From positions 124,001-188,000 of the forward strand of contig CAUYUJ010004324.1 of NCBI GenBank assembly GCA_963575745.1: a stretch of DNA of 64,000 bases, written 5' to 3'. This document shows positions 21,240 to 31,514 of the stretch, piece by piece (the stretch's first letter is position 1; the number at the start of each line of letters is the position of its first letter). Source of the stretch: Prorocentrum cordatum. Taxonomy: Eukaryota > Sar > Dinophyceae > Prorocentrales > Prorocentraceae. The notes below the pieces were generated by a model, which worked only from the letters and a program-made list of their open reading frames with translations, had not been told where the DNA came from and did no database searches. The position numbers and the translations under genes were made by a program.

Positions 21240-24200
21240 GCTTGCTTGCGGTCTTGGAGACCCTCTCGGGCCGTCTTGGGGAAGTTTTGGGGCAGTTTGG
21301 GGGGCCTCTTGGGCCGTCATGGGGCCATCTAGGAGGCCTCTTGGGCGATCTTGGGGCGACCTTGGGGGCCTCTTGGGCGTCTTGGGCCGTCGGAAAGTCC
21401 AAACGGCGCACGTGCCAAAATCCTTTAAACAACCATGGCACATCTATGTTTTTGGCCTCTTCGGGCCCTCTTGGGGGACCTCTTGGGGGCCTCTTGGGCC
21501 GTATCGGAGGCCTCTTGGGGGCCTCAGGGGCCTCTAGGGCCGTCCTGGGCTATCTTGATGCCATTTTTGGCAGTCTTGGGTGCATCTTGGCTCGTCTTGG
21601 AGGCATCTTGGAGCCGTCTTAGCCGTCTTGGAGGCCATCTTGGCCGTCTTGGATGCATCTTGGAGGCCATTTCTGACCGTCTTGGAGCCATCCAGAGAGA
21701 AAAATCTTTGGCAGCCGGGTTCGGGCAATCCTCCCAGGACCCCGGCGGCGCGGCCGAAGCCCCAGGGGGAGAAAACACAAAGCCAAAACGTAAGAAGTCC
21801 AGCACGCCAGGCGCCCCTGTGATGAATCAACAGGGGGCGGCGCATCGAAGACGCCGACGGCCCCTGTTGGAAGCGCCTATGTGGCCGAACGTCGAGGCCA
21901 GACCTGCCAAGCTATCGGACCACGTGTTCCCCAAATCGGTTTGGAAAGCCTTCGAGGAACACGTGGGCATCTTGAAGGTGATCTTGGCCGCCTGGAGGCC
22001 AATTTGACCCTTTCCGGGATTTTGGAGGACGTCTTCGAGGGCTCTGGGACCGTCTTGGAGGCCATCTTGAGCGTCTTGGAGGCCTCTTGGGCCGTCTTGG
22101 TGGCCTCTTGGGCGATTTTTGGGGGCGCTCGGGCCGTCTCGGGCCGTCGGAAGGCGGGAAAAAAACAAATGCCACAATCCTTCAAAAACTAAAAGGAAAT
22201 CGATGTTTTTTTTTTCGGCCCTTCCTGGAGGCCCTCTTGGGAGCCTCTTGGGCCGTCTCGGGTCATATTAGGGCCATTTTCGGCCGTCGTGGTGGGCTCC
22301 TGGCCCGTCCGACGCCGTCGGGAACCGTTTGCGGGGCCTTTTTGGGCCGACTTGGAGCCCTCTTGGAGTGCTCCAGGGTCGTCCTGGAGGCCATCTTGGG
22401 CCTCTTAAAAGCCTCCTCGGCCGTCTTGGAGGCCTCTTGGGGCCGTCTTGGGGGCCTCCTGGGCCGTTTTGGGGCCATTTTGGCGGCATCTTGGGTGATT
22501 ATTGGGCGATCTCTGGGGGCTCTTGAGCCGTTCCGGTCCGTCGGAGGGCCGAACAGAAGCAAGTGTCAAAATCCTGCAAACACCTAAGGACAATCAATGT
22601 TTGGGGTGTTTTTTGTTTTTTCTGGCCCTCCTGGAGGCCCTTTTGGAGGCCGTCTTGGGCCAGTTTCGAGCCAACGTCGGCCATCTTGGTGGGCTCCTGG
22701 CCCGGCTGACGCCGTCGGGAGCCGTCTTGGGGGCTTCTCTGAACGGACTTGGGGTCCTCTTGAGGCGCTTCGGGGCTGTTTTGGAGGCCATCTTGGGCGT
22801 CTTGGAAGTCATTTGGGCCGCCTTGGGGCCCTCTTGGGGCCGTCCGTTTTGGAGGCCTCTTGGGCCGTCATGGGGCCCTCTTGGAGGCATCGTGGGCGAT
22901 CTTGGCGATCTCTTGGGCCGTCTTGAGCCGTCGGAATGCCGAGAAGAGGCAAATGCCACACATCCTTCAACAACCCAAGGACAATCAATGATTTTGGCTT
23001 CCTCGGGTCCTCCTGGAGGACCTCTGAGAGGCCTCTTGGGTCGTGCTGGGCCGTCTTGGAGGCTTCTTGGGCGAACTTGGAGGTATCTTGGACTCTCTTG
23101 GGCCGCGTTGGAGGCCGTCTTGGACCATCTTGGGCGAACTTGGAGCCCATCTTGGAGGCCATTTTGGGCCAACGTGGCCATCTTGGAGGCCATCTTGAGC
23201 CGCCTTGGCGGATTTTTTGTGGACGCTGATGTGGTTTACGCGGCATTGTGGGACCCCGGCGGAACGCGCCGAAGCCCCAGGGGGGAGTTTTTTCGGAAAA
23301 AGAACCAAAACCAAAACCGAAAGGGTCCAGCACGCCAGGCACCCTTTCGATGAATCCGCAGTGGGCGGCGGATCGAAGACACATACGGCGAATCACCGCC
23401 GCCCCCTGCCTTTTGGAAGCGCATATGTGGCCGAACGTTGAGGCCAGACCTGCCAAGCTATCGGACCATGTGTTCCCTGAATCGGTTTGGAAAGCCTTCG
23501 GGGAACACGTGGGCATCTTGAAGGTCATCGTGGCCGCCTGGAGGCCATTTTGACCCTGTCGGGCCTTTTTGGAGCACGTTTTGGGGGCTCTGGGGCCGTC
23601 TTGGAGGCCATCTTGAGCGTGGAGGCCTCTTGGGCATCTTGGAGGCCTCTTGGGCCGTTTTGGTGGCCTCTTGGGCGATCTTTGGGGGCGCTAGGGCCGT
23701 CTCGGGCCGTCGGAAGGCAGAAAACAAACAAATGCCACAATCCTTCAAGAACTCGTGGGACATCACTGATTTTGGCCTTTTCGGCCCTTCCTGGAGGCCC
23801 TCTTGGGAGCCTCGTGGGCCGTCTCGGGCCATCTTAGGGCCATCTTCGGCCGTTTTGGTGGGCTCCTGGCCCGTCCGACGCCGTCGGAAGCCGTTTGGGT
23901 GGCCTCTGTGGGCCGACTTGGGGCCTTCTTGGAATGCTCCAGGGCCGTCTTGGAGGCCATCTTGGGCGTGTTAAAAGCATCCTGGGCCGTATTGGTGGCC
24001 TCTTGGGGCCGTCCTTGGGGCCTCTTGGCCCGTTCTGGGGCCATCTTGGAGGCCTCTTGGACGATCATTGGGCGCTCTTGGACCGTCTCGGTCCGTCGAA
24101 AGGCCGAACATAAGCAAGTGTCAACATCCTTCAAAAACCTAAGGGCGATCATTTTTTTTTAGCATTTTTCTGGCCTTCCTGGAGGTCCTCTTCTAGGCCT

Positions 24201-25010
24201 CGTGTGCCGTCTTGGGCCAGCTTCGAGCCAACTTCGGCCATCTCGGTGGGCTCCTGGCCCGCCTGACGCCGTCGGATGCCGTTTGGGGGGCCTCTTTGGG
24301 CCGATTTGGGGCCATCTTGGGGTGCTCCAGGGCCGTCTTGGAGGCCATCGTGGGCGTCTTGGAGGCTTCTTGGGTCGTATGTGTGCCCTCTTGGGGCCAT
24401 CTTGCGGGCCTCTTGGGCCGTTCTGGGGCCATTTTGGAGGCCTCTTGGGCATTATGGGGGCGGTCTTGGAGGATTTGTTGTGGACGCTGAGGTGGTTTAC
24501 GCGGCCTTCTGGGACCCCGGCGGAACGCGCCGAAGCCCCAGGGGGAGCTTTTCTGGAAAAAGAACCAACATCAAAACCGAACGGGTCCAGCACGCCAGGC
24601 ATCCCTGCGATGAATCAACAGGGGGCGGCGGATCCTAGTGGCCTTGCCACCGTGTCTGGGTTGTAGGTCTCAGGCCTCTTGTATATGTGCTGGTGTGTCG
24701 TGGGGAGCCTCTCGGGGGCCTCTTTGAGGCGGCTTCGGCGCCTCTTGGGGGCCTCTTGGGCCGAATGGTGTATCTTCTGGGCGTCTTGGAGGCCTCTTTG
24801 TCTTGGGCGCCTCTGAGGGCCTCTTGGGGCCTCCTGGGGGCTTCCCGGGGCTTCTCGGAACGCTTCTTGGGCCATATTGGAGCCCTCTCGGGCCGTCTTG
24901 GGGCCCCCTTGGAGGTGTCTTTGGCTGTTTTGGGGCGGTCTTGGGGGCTTCTTGAGTCATTCTGGAGCGTCGGAAAACCGAACATGCGGAACCCCAAACT
25001 CTGTCAAACA
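21240..25010 (+). repeat. 3.8-kb GGCC higher-order array with three cores
   Basis: This is the longest block of the GGCCTCTTGGGCCGTCTTGG family. Core copies lie at about 21739-22020, 23249-23560 and 24510-24636, the last truncated at GGCGGCGGATCCTAG. Core spacings are about 1510 and 1261 bp. A-rich spacers after CCGTCGGA(A)GGCCGAA recur near 21385, 22140, 22540, 22930, 23705 and 24090. This gives a subunit of about 390-400 bp where consecutive. Orientation is constant across the block. Apparent reading frames of up to about 280 codons on both strands are repeat translations. Confidence 0.92.
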
Positions 25011-25152
25011 CCTTTGTAAACTCGACGATGTTGGCCCCTTGGGGCTCTCTCGGGAGGCCTCTTGCACTTGGGGCCGCCTGGGGCCCTCTTGGGCCGTCTT
25101 GGAATCATCGTCGGGCGCCTTGGAGCATTCTTGGCCTCGGCAATACGAGCAT

Positions 25153-25395
25153 GGCAGAATTTGCGAGGGTTTATGGCCACGTGGACGCAATACTTAAGGA
25201 ATTTGCGAGGGTTTGTGGCCTCGGGAGCGCGAACATTGAATAACTTAGAATGTGTTCTGGCTTCGGGGACGCGAGTATTAAGCAATTTGCGAGGGTGTGT
25301 GGCCTCGGGGACGCGAACATTGCGTAACGTGCGAAGGATTATGGCTTCGGGGACGCGCGTATTGTGTAAGTTACGAGGGTATGTTGCCTCAATGT
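25153..25395 (+). repeat. 45-bp repeat with GGACGCGAACATT landmark, locus 1
   Basis: About six degenerate units of 42-45 bp of the form AATTTGCGAGGGTTTGTGGC then CTCGGGGACGCGAACATTG. The same family recurs at 27545-27820, on the other side of the CCG blocks. No gene is supported. Confidence 0.85.
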
Positions 25396-25589
25396 ATTCA
25401 CGCGTCGCGTATCCCCACCAGCCCATTCAGACGCCTTGCCCATTTGCCCATGAGAGTTGACGGGAAAAGAAACGAAGAAACACATCTAGGGAAATAAAGC
25501 GAGCAACCATGGTGAAACGACAGATCTCTGGGAGCAAGGGGGTGGCCTTGGAAGGCCTCTCTGGCCATCCCTGGGGGCCGCGTGGGGGC

Positions 25590-26260
25590 GAAGGGAAGAG
25601 GAGGAGTAGGAGGAGGAGGAGGAGGAGGAGGAGGAGGAGGACGAGGAGGACGAGGACGCGGATGAGGACGAGGACGAGGAAAACGAGAACTAGGATGAGG
25701 ACGACGCGGACGAGGACTCATGGAGCCATCTAGAGGTATTCTTGCGGTTGTTGCTGCTGCTGCTGCTGGTGCTCTCTGGGAGTTTGTGGGGCCCTCTTGG
25801 AACCCTCTTGGGATCATCTTGGAGGCCATCGATTGCAGGATGGGGGAGGTCCCCAACTCAGCTCCCCCCTGAGGAGCCCGCAAACCGCTTCTTGGGGCTC
25901 TTCCGGAGCGCTCTTGGGCGCTCTTGGGGCGGTCTTGGGGTTTGGAGCATCTTGGGAGCCATATTGAGCCAGCTTGGGCTACCTGGGCCATCTTGGAGGT
26001 CATCTTGGGCTATCTGAGGCCGCTCGAGGGGCCTCTTGGGGCCGCCTTGGGATCCTCTTGGGACTCTCTTGGAACCTTTTTGGAGCCCTCTTCGGGCTCT
26101 TTGGGGTCTTGGGGCTCTTTTGGGGCGTCTTAGGGCCCTCACGGGGCCCTCTTGGCGCTCTTTTGTGTCTTTCTTGGCGTTCTCTTGGGGCCCTCTTGGG
26201 AGCTATGGAGCGCCTCTTGGGGCCGTCTTGGAGACCATCGATCAACGGATGGGGGGTGCT
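25590..26260. repeat. GAG/GAC run followed by CTTGGGG array
   Basis: 25590-25725 is a GGA/GAC triplet run. 25745-25775 has short GCT repeats. 25780-26260 is a CTCTTGGGGCC-type array related to the GGCC family but without the conserved core. A poly(C) run of about 18 bases follows at 26267. No gene is seen in this stretch. Confidence 0.8.
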
Positions 26261-26406
26261 CGATTTGCCCCCCCCCCCCCCCCTTCAGGGGCCACGATCC
26301 TCGTGAGGGGTGTCAAAAACCGGCACTCACAGGGGCCGAAGAAAGACACTCTGACACATCGCGGGGCGCCCCGTCCAGGTCCAGGGGAGGGGGTAGGGGG
26401 GAGGGT

Positions 26407-26696
26407 CAAGACTCCCTCCCCGCCCGCAAGCCATCTCGCCCACTCCCACCGCCCTCCCAACACATACGTAGCACCCGAGTCTGGCCCGAGCCTGAGCATA
26501 TTCAGCAGTCGTCTTTGGATGGGCAGCTATTGGGGGCGAATCCGCCGCCGCCGCCGCCGCCGCCGCCCGCCGCCGCCGCCGCCGCCGCTGCCCGCCGCCG
26601 CCGCCGCCGCCGCCGCTGCCCGCCGCCGCCGCCGCCTGCCGCGCCGCTGCTGCCGCCGCCGCCCCCCCGCCGCCGCCCGCCGCTGCCGCCGCCTGC

Positions 26697-26727
<31 letters not shown>

Positions 26728-26938
26728 CCCCCGCCGCCGCCTGCCGCCGCCGCCGCCGCCGCCGCCGCAGCCGCTGCCGCCACCGCCGCCGCTGCCGCAG
26801 CCGCCGCCGCCGCCGCCGTCGCCGTCGCCGCCGCCCCCCGCTGCCAAACCGCCGCAGCCGCCGCAACCGCTGCCGCCGTCGCCACCGCCACCGCCGCCGC
26901 CGCCGCAGCCGCCGCAGCCGCCGCCGCCGCCAAGTGTA
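26407..26938. repeat. (CCG)n block with duplicated flank, copy 1
   Basis: A unique-looking flank of about 135 bp (TCAAGACTCCCTCCCCGCCC to GGGCAGCTATTGGGGGCGAA) leads into about 390 bp of CCG triplets with CTG and CAG variants (26542-26932). The minus strand is (CGG)n and G-quadruplex prone. The right end is CCAAGTG. Frames through it encode polyproline, polyalanine or polyarginine and are not genes. Confidence 0.9.
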
Positions 26939-27122
26939 CTATGTATTGTGTTTTGACAGGGATGGTGGGGGGGCCGCATCGGGTTGGCTGCGCATGTTCC
27001 GAATTTGAAGGCAGAGTGTGGTTTGCACCGTTTTTTACAAGGAATGGTGGGGTGGGGGTGTCATGGGCCCTGGTTGGCCCCCAGTCGCTTGGGGGAGGGG
27101 GTGTTGATTAATAGGGACAGTG

Positions 27123-27545
27123 ATCAAGACGCCCTCCCCGCCCGCAAACCGTCTTGCTCACTCCCACTCGCCCTCCCAACACATACGTAGCACCCGAGCC
27201 GCAGCATACGCAGCAGTCGTCTTTGGATGGGCAGCTACTGGGGGCGAATCCGCCGCCGCCGCCCGCCCTGCCGCCGCCGCCGCTGCCGCCGGCCGCCGCG
27301 CCGCCGCCGCTGCCGCCGCCGCCGCGCCGCCCGCCCGCGTCCGCCGCCGCCGCCGCCGCGCCGCGCGCCGCCGCCGCCGCCGCCGCCGCCGTCCCCGTTG
27401 CCGAATCGCCGCCGCCGCAGCCGCTGCCGCCGCAGCCACTGCCGCCGCCGCTGCTGCCGCCGCCGCCGCCGCTCCACCGCCGCAGCCGCCGCAGCCGCTG
27501 CCGCCGCCGCAGCCGCTGCAGCCGCCGCCGCCGCCGCCAAGTGGG
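27123..27545. repeat. (CCG)n block with duplicated flank, copy 2
   Basis: A second copy of the same module. The flank at 27123-27249 repeats ACACATACGTAGCACCCGAG and CAGCAGTCGTCTTTGGATGG with small changes, and the CCG tract spans 27250-27539. It ends at the same CCAAGTG as copy 1. A duplication of a whole flank-plus-triplet module explains this better than independent triplet growth. Confidence 0.9.
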
Positions 27546-27820
27546 ACGCGAACGCGGCGTAATTTACGAGGGATCGTGGCGTCGGGAGCGCGAACGTGGC
27601 GTAAGTAGAAGGGGGATCGTTACCCCAGAGGCGCGAATGTAGCATGCTTAGCGGTAAGTCGTGGTTTCGGGTGCGCGAAGACGATGTATTTTGCTAGGGT
27701 TCGTGGCTTCGGGGGCGCGAGCGTGGAGCAATTTACTAGGGATCGTGGCTTCGGGGGCAAGACTACAGTGTAATTGTCAAGGGATTATTGTTTCTGGAAC
27801 GCGAATTTCAAGTATTTTTA
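27545..27820 (+). repeat. 45-bp repeat family, locus 2
   Basis: Units resembling AATTTACGAGGGATCGTGGC followed by a TTCGGGGGCGCGAACGTGG-like half recur about every 45-48 bp and become very degenerate. They match the family at 25153-25395. From 27821 to 28480 I see no further repeat or gene. A 57-codon frame with a hydrophobic segment at 27948-28121 is not supported by anything else. Confidence 0.7.
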
Positions 27821-28484
27821 CGTGTCGCACGGCCCCCTGGGAATTCAGGCAACGCGATTTGGGAGTGGTAACCAGGTGGTTTTCGGTTCCCCCCCTCGCG
27901 CGGACTTCGACAATTTTCAATCGGAAAAAGAAAGCAGGACTGTAACAATGGAAACTGGAAGCTGGAGCTGGTGCAGGGCACTGAAACTTACTACTCGCAG
28001 CCTGATGGCCCCACAAACGGGCCGGCGGATCCTCGTCTTTGTCTCTTTGTTCTTTTTTCTTTTGTGGCAAGCAAGCAATGTTCGGCCCCCTGGATCCGAG
28101 GGCGCTGGTTTGTCGTTTTAAGCTCTTCGTCCTTTTACTCCGCTGTCAGGCCTCCGCCTCTCGCCCGGCACCTTGTCTGGCACCAGTTGCCAACCAGACG
28201 ATGATCGACCCGTCTGCGGGTCGATGGCCCGCTGGCGTTCACAGAGGCGTGATCTGCCCCGTTCGTTGCACAATTCGCCGAGGTGCGCCGGGGACTCCGT
28301 CAGGCCTAGTGGCCTTCCCATTTCCACTCGTGGACTCGGCCTCCCAGCGCTGGAGGGATGTGCTCTGGCCAGGGAGGCGGGGTGGGGGAGCGCCGCGGGG
28401 CGTGGCGCGAGGATTTGCTGGCCGTGCTCCCCTCGCGGCCGCTGAAGGCCGCCCTCCCCCCGCGCGCCTCCCCCCCCAGACGAC

Positions 28485-28666
28485 GATGGGCCCGTTTTCC
28501 ACCACCACTACCATCATAAGTTGGAGTGGGAGGGGGTCCTCCTCTTCATCAACCTCCTCCTCCTCCTCCTCCTCGTCCTCCTCCTCCTCCTCCTCGTCCT
28601 CGTCTTCCTCCTCCTTCCCCCTCCCACTTATGGTGGTGGTGGTGGTGGTGGAAAACAGGCCCATCA
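28485..28666. repeat. Inverted repeat flanking a CTC tract
   Basis: The left arm 28485-28538 (GATGGGCCCGTTTTCCACCA, then CATAAG and GTGGGAGGGGG) is matched by the reverse complement of 28616-28666, with some differences in the number of ACC triplets. The loop is about 75 bp of TCC/CTC triplets. The result is a hairpin of about 50-bp arms carrying a triplet-repeat loop. Confidence 0.8.
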
Positions 28667-28867
28667 AGACGACGTTGAGAACGAGGACGAGGACGAGGAA
28701 TCACGGCGACGACGACGCTAGGGGGAGAGGAACGGGGGTTGAACCCTCCCGCCCAGTGCGATGGGGGGGGGCGTGGCGACGATGACGCCGCCGCCGCCGA
28801 CGACGACGACGACGAGGACGATTGGCGCCAGGGGGTGAGGGTGGCGGGTGAACCCCTCCATCCCTCG

Positions 28868-28901
28868 CGATGACGTGTGTGTGTGTGTGTGTGTGTGTTT
28901 G
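28868..28901 (+). repeat. GT dinucleotide microsatellite
   Basis: About 30 bp of alternating GT with one TTT interruption. Confidence 0.95.
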
Positions 28902-28939
28902 TGTGAAGAGAGGGGGTTCTGTGTGAAGGGAGGGAGGGG

Positions 28940-30270
28940 GGAGCGGTCCGGTTCTCCATGTGTTTGGGATGTTTTGAGGGGGGGGGCGTCTTTCGTAGTG
29001 TCAAGGAACGTTCCGCTCCTAAACGCCCGTGCTCTTTCCTGCCTGCCATCCTTCTGGAAATGTTGTTCAGTTTTTCCGATTGTCTCTTGTCTTGGCATGG
29101 TCACTTCTCTTCAAGTATGTCTTTTGTGATGGCCTCGTCTGTTCGCTCTGGTTCGGTTCCCCTGGTCTTCTTTCTCTGTCTGCCCCCCCCATCTTTACTT
29201 CTTGCGCTGCGTGTGTGGTCCTCTCCTTCGTCCTCGCCCGCTCTTCTTGTTTTTCTGCCGTTTTTTGGTTTCCTTGCCTTGTCTTGCTTGCTCGGGCCCG
29301 TGCCCGCCCTTGAATTACCAGGGGGGGGACTTGGACCTGGACGGTGGAGTACCATACGCCGGCTGCATTGTGTCTCTGCTGCCTTGCCTCTCGTCCGTTC
29401 CTGGCCCCTCCACCTGCCACTGAATACTCGCATACAGGGTCCGGCTTGGATAAGGAACACTTGCTTTTCAAAAGGGCTCGGTTGTTCCTTTGGTTTGCGT
29501 GCGTTCCGCTACCTTCTTGGCGGCGAGCCCCCCTGGTGTTCCTTCGGACTTTCTAGATTTACTTGGAACAAACATGGGCTTCGTTCCTTATTTATCGTTC
29601 CTTAGGTCAGGCCGAAGTCATGTAGCCTGTATGAGTGACAGAGAATGGTGTGTGGGGCGCAGCGGCGATTCAAACACCGTCCTTATCCCCTCCCTTCCCC
29701 CCTGTCCTCCTGTTTTAGAGGTGGTCGCGGTTTCGATTCCTCCACTTCCTGCTGCACAGTTCTTCCTCCTCCTCCTCGTCGTGCGTCTCCTCCGTTCCTT
29801 TCCTTTGACCAGCCGCGGAATCGAAGGCTGGAAATGTCGGTCCTCATCTTCTCACCGTCTGATCGTCCTCGTCACTGCTCCGCTCCCCCACTCATCCCCG
29901 AGACCGAGCAACCAGGCAGCTGATAGCAGGGACTGGCTTGTTGCAGGCACTGGAGCAGGGGAGGGAGGGAAGGGGAGGTGGGGAGGGGAAGGGGGAGGGG
30001 AAGAAAAAAAACGTGGGGATCGGGTGCAGGCATTCGGGGGGCGGGGAGGGGGGGAGAGGGAGCAAGCGGAGGGGGGGGCGAGGGATGGAGGACTTCGTCT
30101 GTGCCTCTTGCGCCCCCTTGGCGGGCCCTCTCCCTGCCCCAAGGGCGCGAAGCCCGACGTCGACTATCTCCTGACGGTGCTGCAGACCGTGAACATCCCG
30201 CCCATACCGGTCAAGGATGGCTGCCCGTGCCTTTGGCTGGCCGGCGTGTCCAATCGGGGGCAACGACGGG
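28940..30270. other. Long stretch without a recognisable gene
   Basis: The first part (28940-29940) is T/C-rich and of ordinary complexity. 29950-30080 is G-rich. At 30150-30255 one plus-strand frame reads GAKPDVDYLLTVLQTVNIPP followed by KDGCPCLWLAGVSNR, which has protein-like composition. It is not bounded by a start or by clear splice sites. It may be a remnant exon; I assign no function. Confidence 0.4.
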
Positions 30271-30282
30271 GGGGGATAGGTT

Positions 30283-30436
30283 TACGTCGAGCCTGTCCCT
30301 CCACAGGAGGGATACTCAAAAATTGGTAAAAATAGTCAGGGGGCGATTGTCTAGTATTTCTTGCAATTTTTGAATTTTATGGGGTGTATTTTTACGCCAA
30401 AAATCCCCCTGTAGGGGGACAGGCCCGACCTAAGGA
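30283..30436. mobile_element. Fold-back (MITE-like) element A
   Basis: GCCTGTCCCTCCACAGGAGG at 30291 is matched by the reverse complement of CCCCCTGTAGGGGGACAGGC ending at 30424. Inside, AAAAATTGGTAAAAATA pairs with TATTTTTACGCCAAAAA. The arms are about 45-55 bp and the AT-rich loop about 45 bp. The AT-rich stem stands out from the GC-rich surroundings. There is no coding capacity, as expected for a non-autonomous fold-back element. Confidence 0.65.
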
Positions 30437-30612
30437 TAGGCATAGGGGGGATAGGCATCGAACCCCAATCGCCCATTGATTGCCGATGGGGGCCCGATAG
30501 CCCCACCCCGCCCAGGAAGGTGCGGATTCACTATCGGGGGCGTATCGCCTCTAACGACGACGTGTTGCCGATTTTAGGTCGATGCATCCCCCCCCATGCC
30601 TATCCGCCCCCC
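30434..30612. mobile_element. Fold-back element B, adjacent to element A
   Basis: GGATAGGCATAGGGGGGATA followed by GGCATCGAACC (from 30434) is the approximate reverse complement of GGTCGATGCATCCCCCCCCA followed by TGCCTATCC (to about 30611). A shorter inner pair, CCCGATAG near 30490 and CTATCGGG near 30530, nests inside. It starts where element A ends, so the two may form one compound structure. 30613-31147 holds nothing I recognise. Confidence 0.55.
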
Positions 30613-31147
30613 CCTATCGCTGCCCCCCATTTAACTCCAGCGTCTTGAGACACCCCGGCGGCGTACCTTCTCCAAGCCCGGCCCTGCGGAGGCCCCTGGC
30701 GGGCCGCGCGGCCATCAACCAGGCTGCGGGAGTTGCGGACGGCGCCCCTGGCCCGACGTATCCCCAGGTCGTCGCTCTGCTTGGAGCCCCTGGGGCCTTC
30801 GGGACCTCGTGAGGTGCTCTGGGAGGCTGTGGAAGCCCCTTGGAAAGCCAAGGGGCACCCTGGAGACAGCTGTTTGGCAACATGCGATCGGAACAGAAAC
30901 ATCTCGACCACGAATCAGAGTCGACCCCTGGGGCTGGGTCGGTAGTTGAAATCCAGTCATTCAGAGCTCTTGATCACGAAGGCTGCGACGCCGAAGTGCC
31001 TGCTTCCCCGCTCGCGCGACGGAGGAGGATAATGAAGAGAAGGATGAAAATATTGTGGTGGAGGAGGATGGATGGTGGTGGATGAGGGGACGGTGGTGGA
31101 AGAGGAGGATGGGAAGGGAGAGGATGGAGGACAGGCGGGGTGGAGGG

Positions 31148-31170
31148 TCCGTAACCATTTTGGACTCAAG
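31148..31170 (+). other. Relic dinoflagellate spliced-leader sequence
   Basis: These 23 bases match the conserved 22-nt dinoflagellate spliced leader except for one substitution (GTAGCC reads GTAACC) and one inserted A (TTGGCTCAAG reads TTGGACTCAAG). In life the leader is added to the 5' end of mRNAs by trans-splicing. A genomic copy therefore usually marks either an SL RNA gene or an mRNA that was reverse-transcribed back into the genome. The base after CTCAAG is not followed by a GT donor, which argues for a retroposed mRNA or SINE rather than an SL RNA gene. A 9-bp hairpin (CCGTGCGAC/GTCGCACGG, 31215-31244) lies about 45 bp downstream. Confidence 0.75.
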
Positions 31171-31328
31171 TTTGAGGCCCGTGCCGCGGGGTTTTGAGCG
31201 TTTGGTTCCCGTCGCCGTGCGACGATCTTCGAGGGGTCGCACGGTGCATTTTCCCCCAGGGCGGAGGAACACTCACTGCACATTTGCTGCAGCTGGCTTA
31301 ATACTTCGAACCCGCTAATTTCGGTTGA

Positions 31329-31514
31329 CGATGGCGGCAGCAAGCTCACGCGCGGGAGAATTTCGTGTGTTGCTTGCGGCTGCCGCGCAAAAAAAACGGC
31401 CACTACAGCTGGTGTTACAAGTGCGGTACGTTCCTAAGCCATGTGCAACCCAGCAATGGGGGCACAAGTTGTGGTGTTCGGCTTCGTCAAAAGGGGGGCG
31501 AAGGGCTGAGATAA
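31329..31514 (+). other. Possible Cys-rich coding remnant after the SL relic
   Basis: A frame bounded by TGA (31326) and TAA (31512) encodes 61 residues: REN-FVCCLRLPRKKNGHYSW, CYKCGTFLSHVQPSNGGTSC, then a basic tail. The CYKC pair and surrounding Cys/His residues could be part of a zinc-binding module. There is no ATG in the frame, so it would have to be an internal exon or a decayed piece of a retrocopy. A competing frame begins at ATG 31331. I assign no function. Confidence 0.25.

Noticed and set aside
893-25010. Dozens of 90-280-codon frames reading Leu-Gly-Arg or Pro-Arg-Arg repeats
   Set aside because: Both strands and several phases are open together because the GGCCTCTTGG unit contains no stop codon. 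There is no motif, no start preference and no codon bias.
27948-28121. 57-codon frame with a hydrophobic segment (RRILVFVSLFFFLLWQ)
   Set aside because: Short, overlapped by an equally plausible frame, and there is no other evidence of expression or splicing.
31297-31315. Possible tRNA T-loop (ACTTCGAACCC) downstream of the SL relic
   Set aside because: No cloverleaf could be assembled around it by eye. A tRNA covariance search would be needed.
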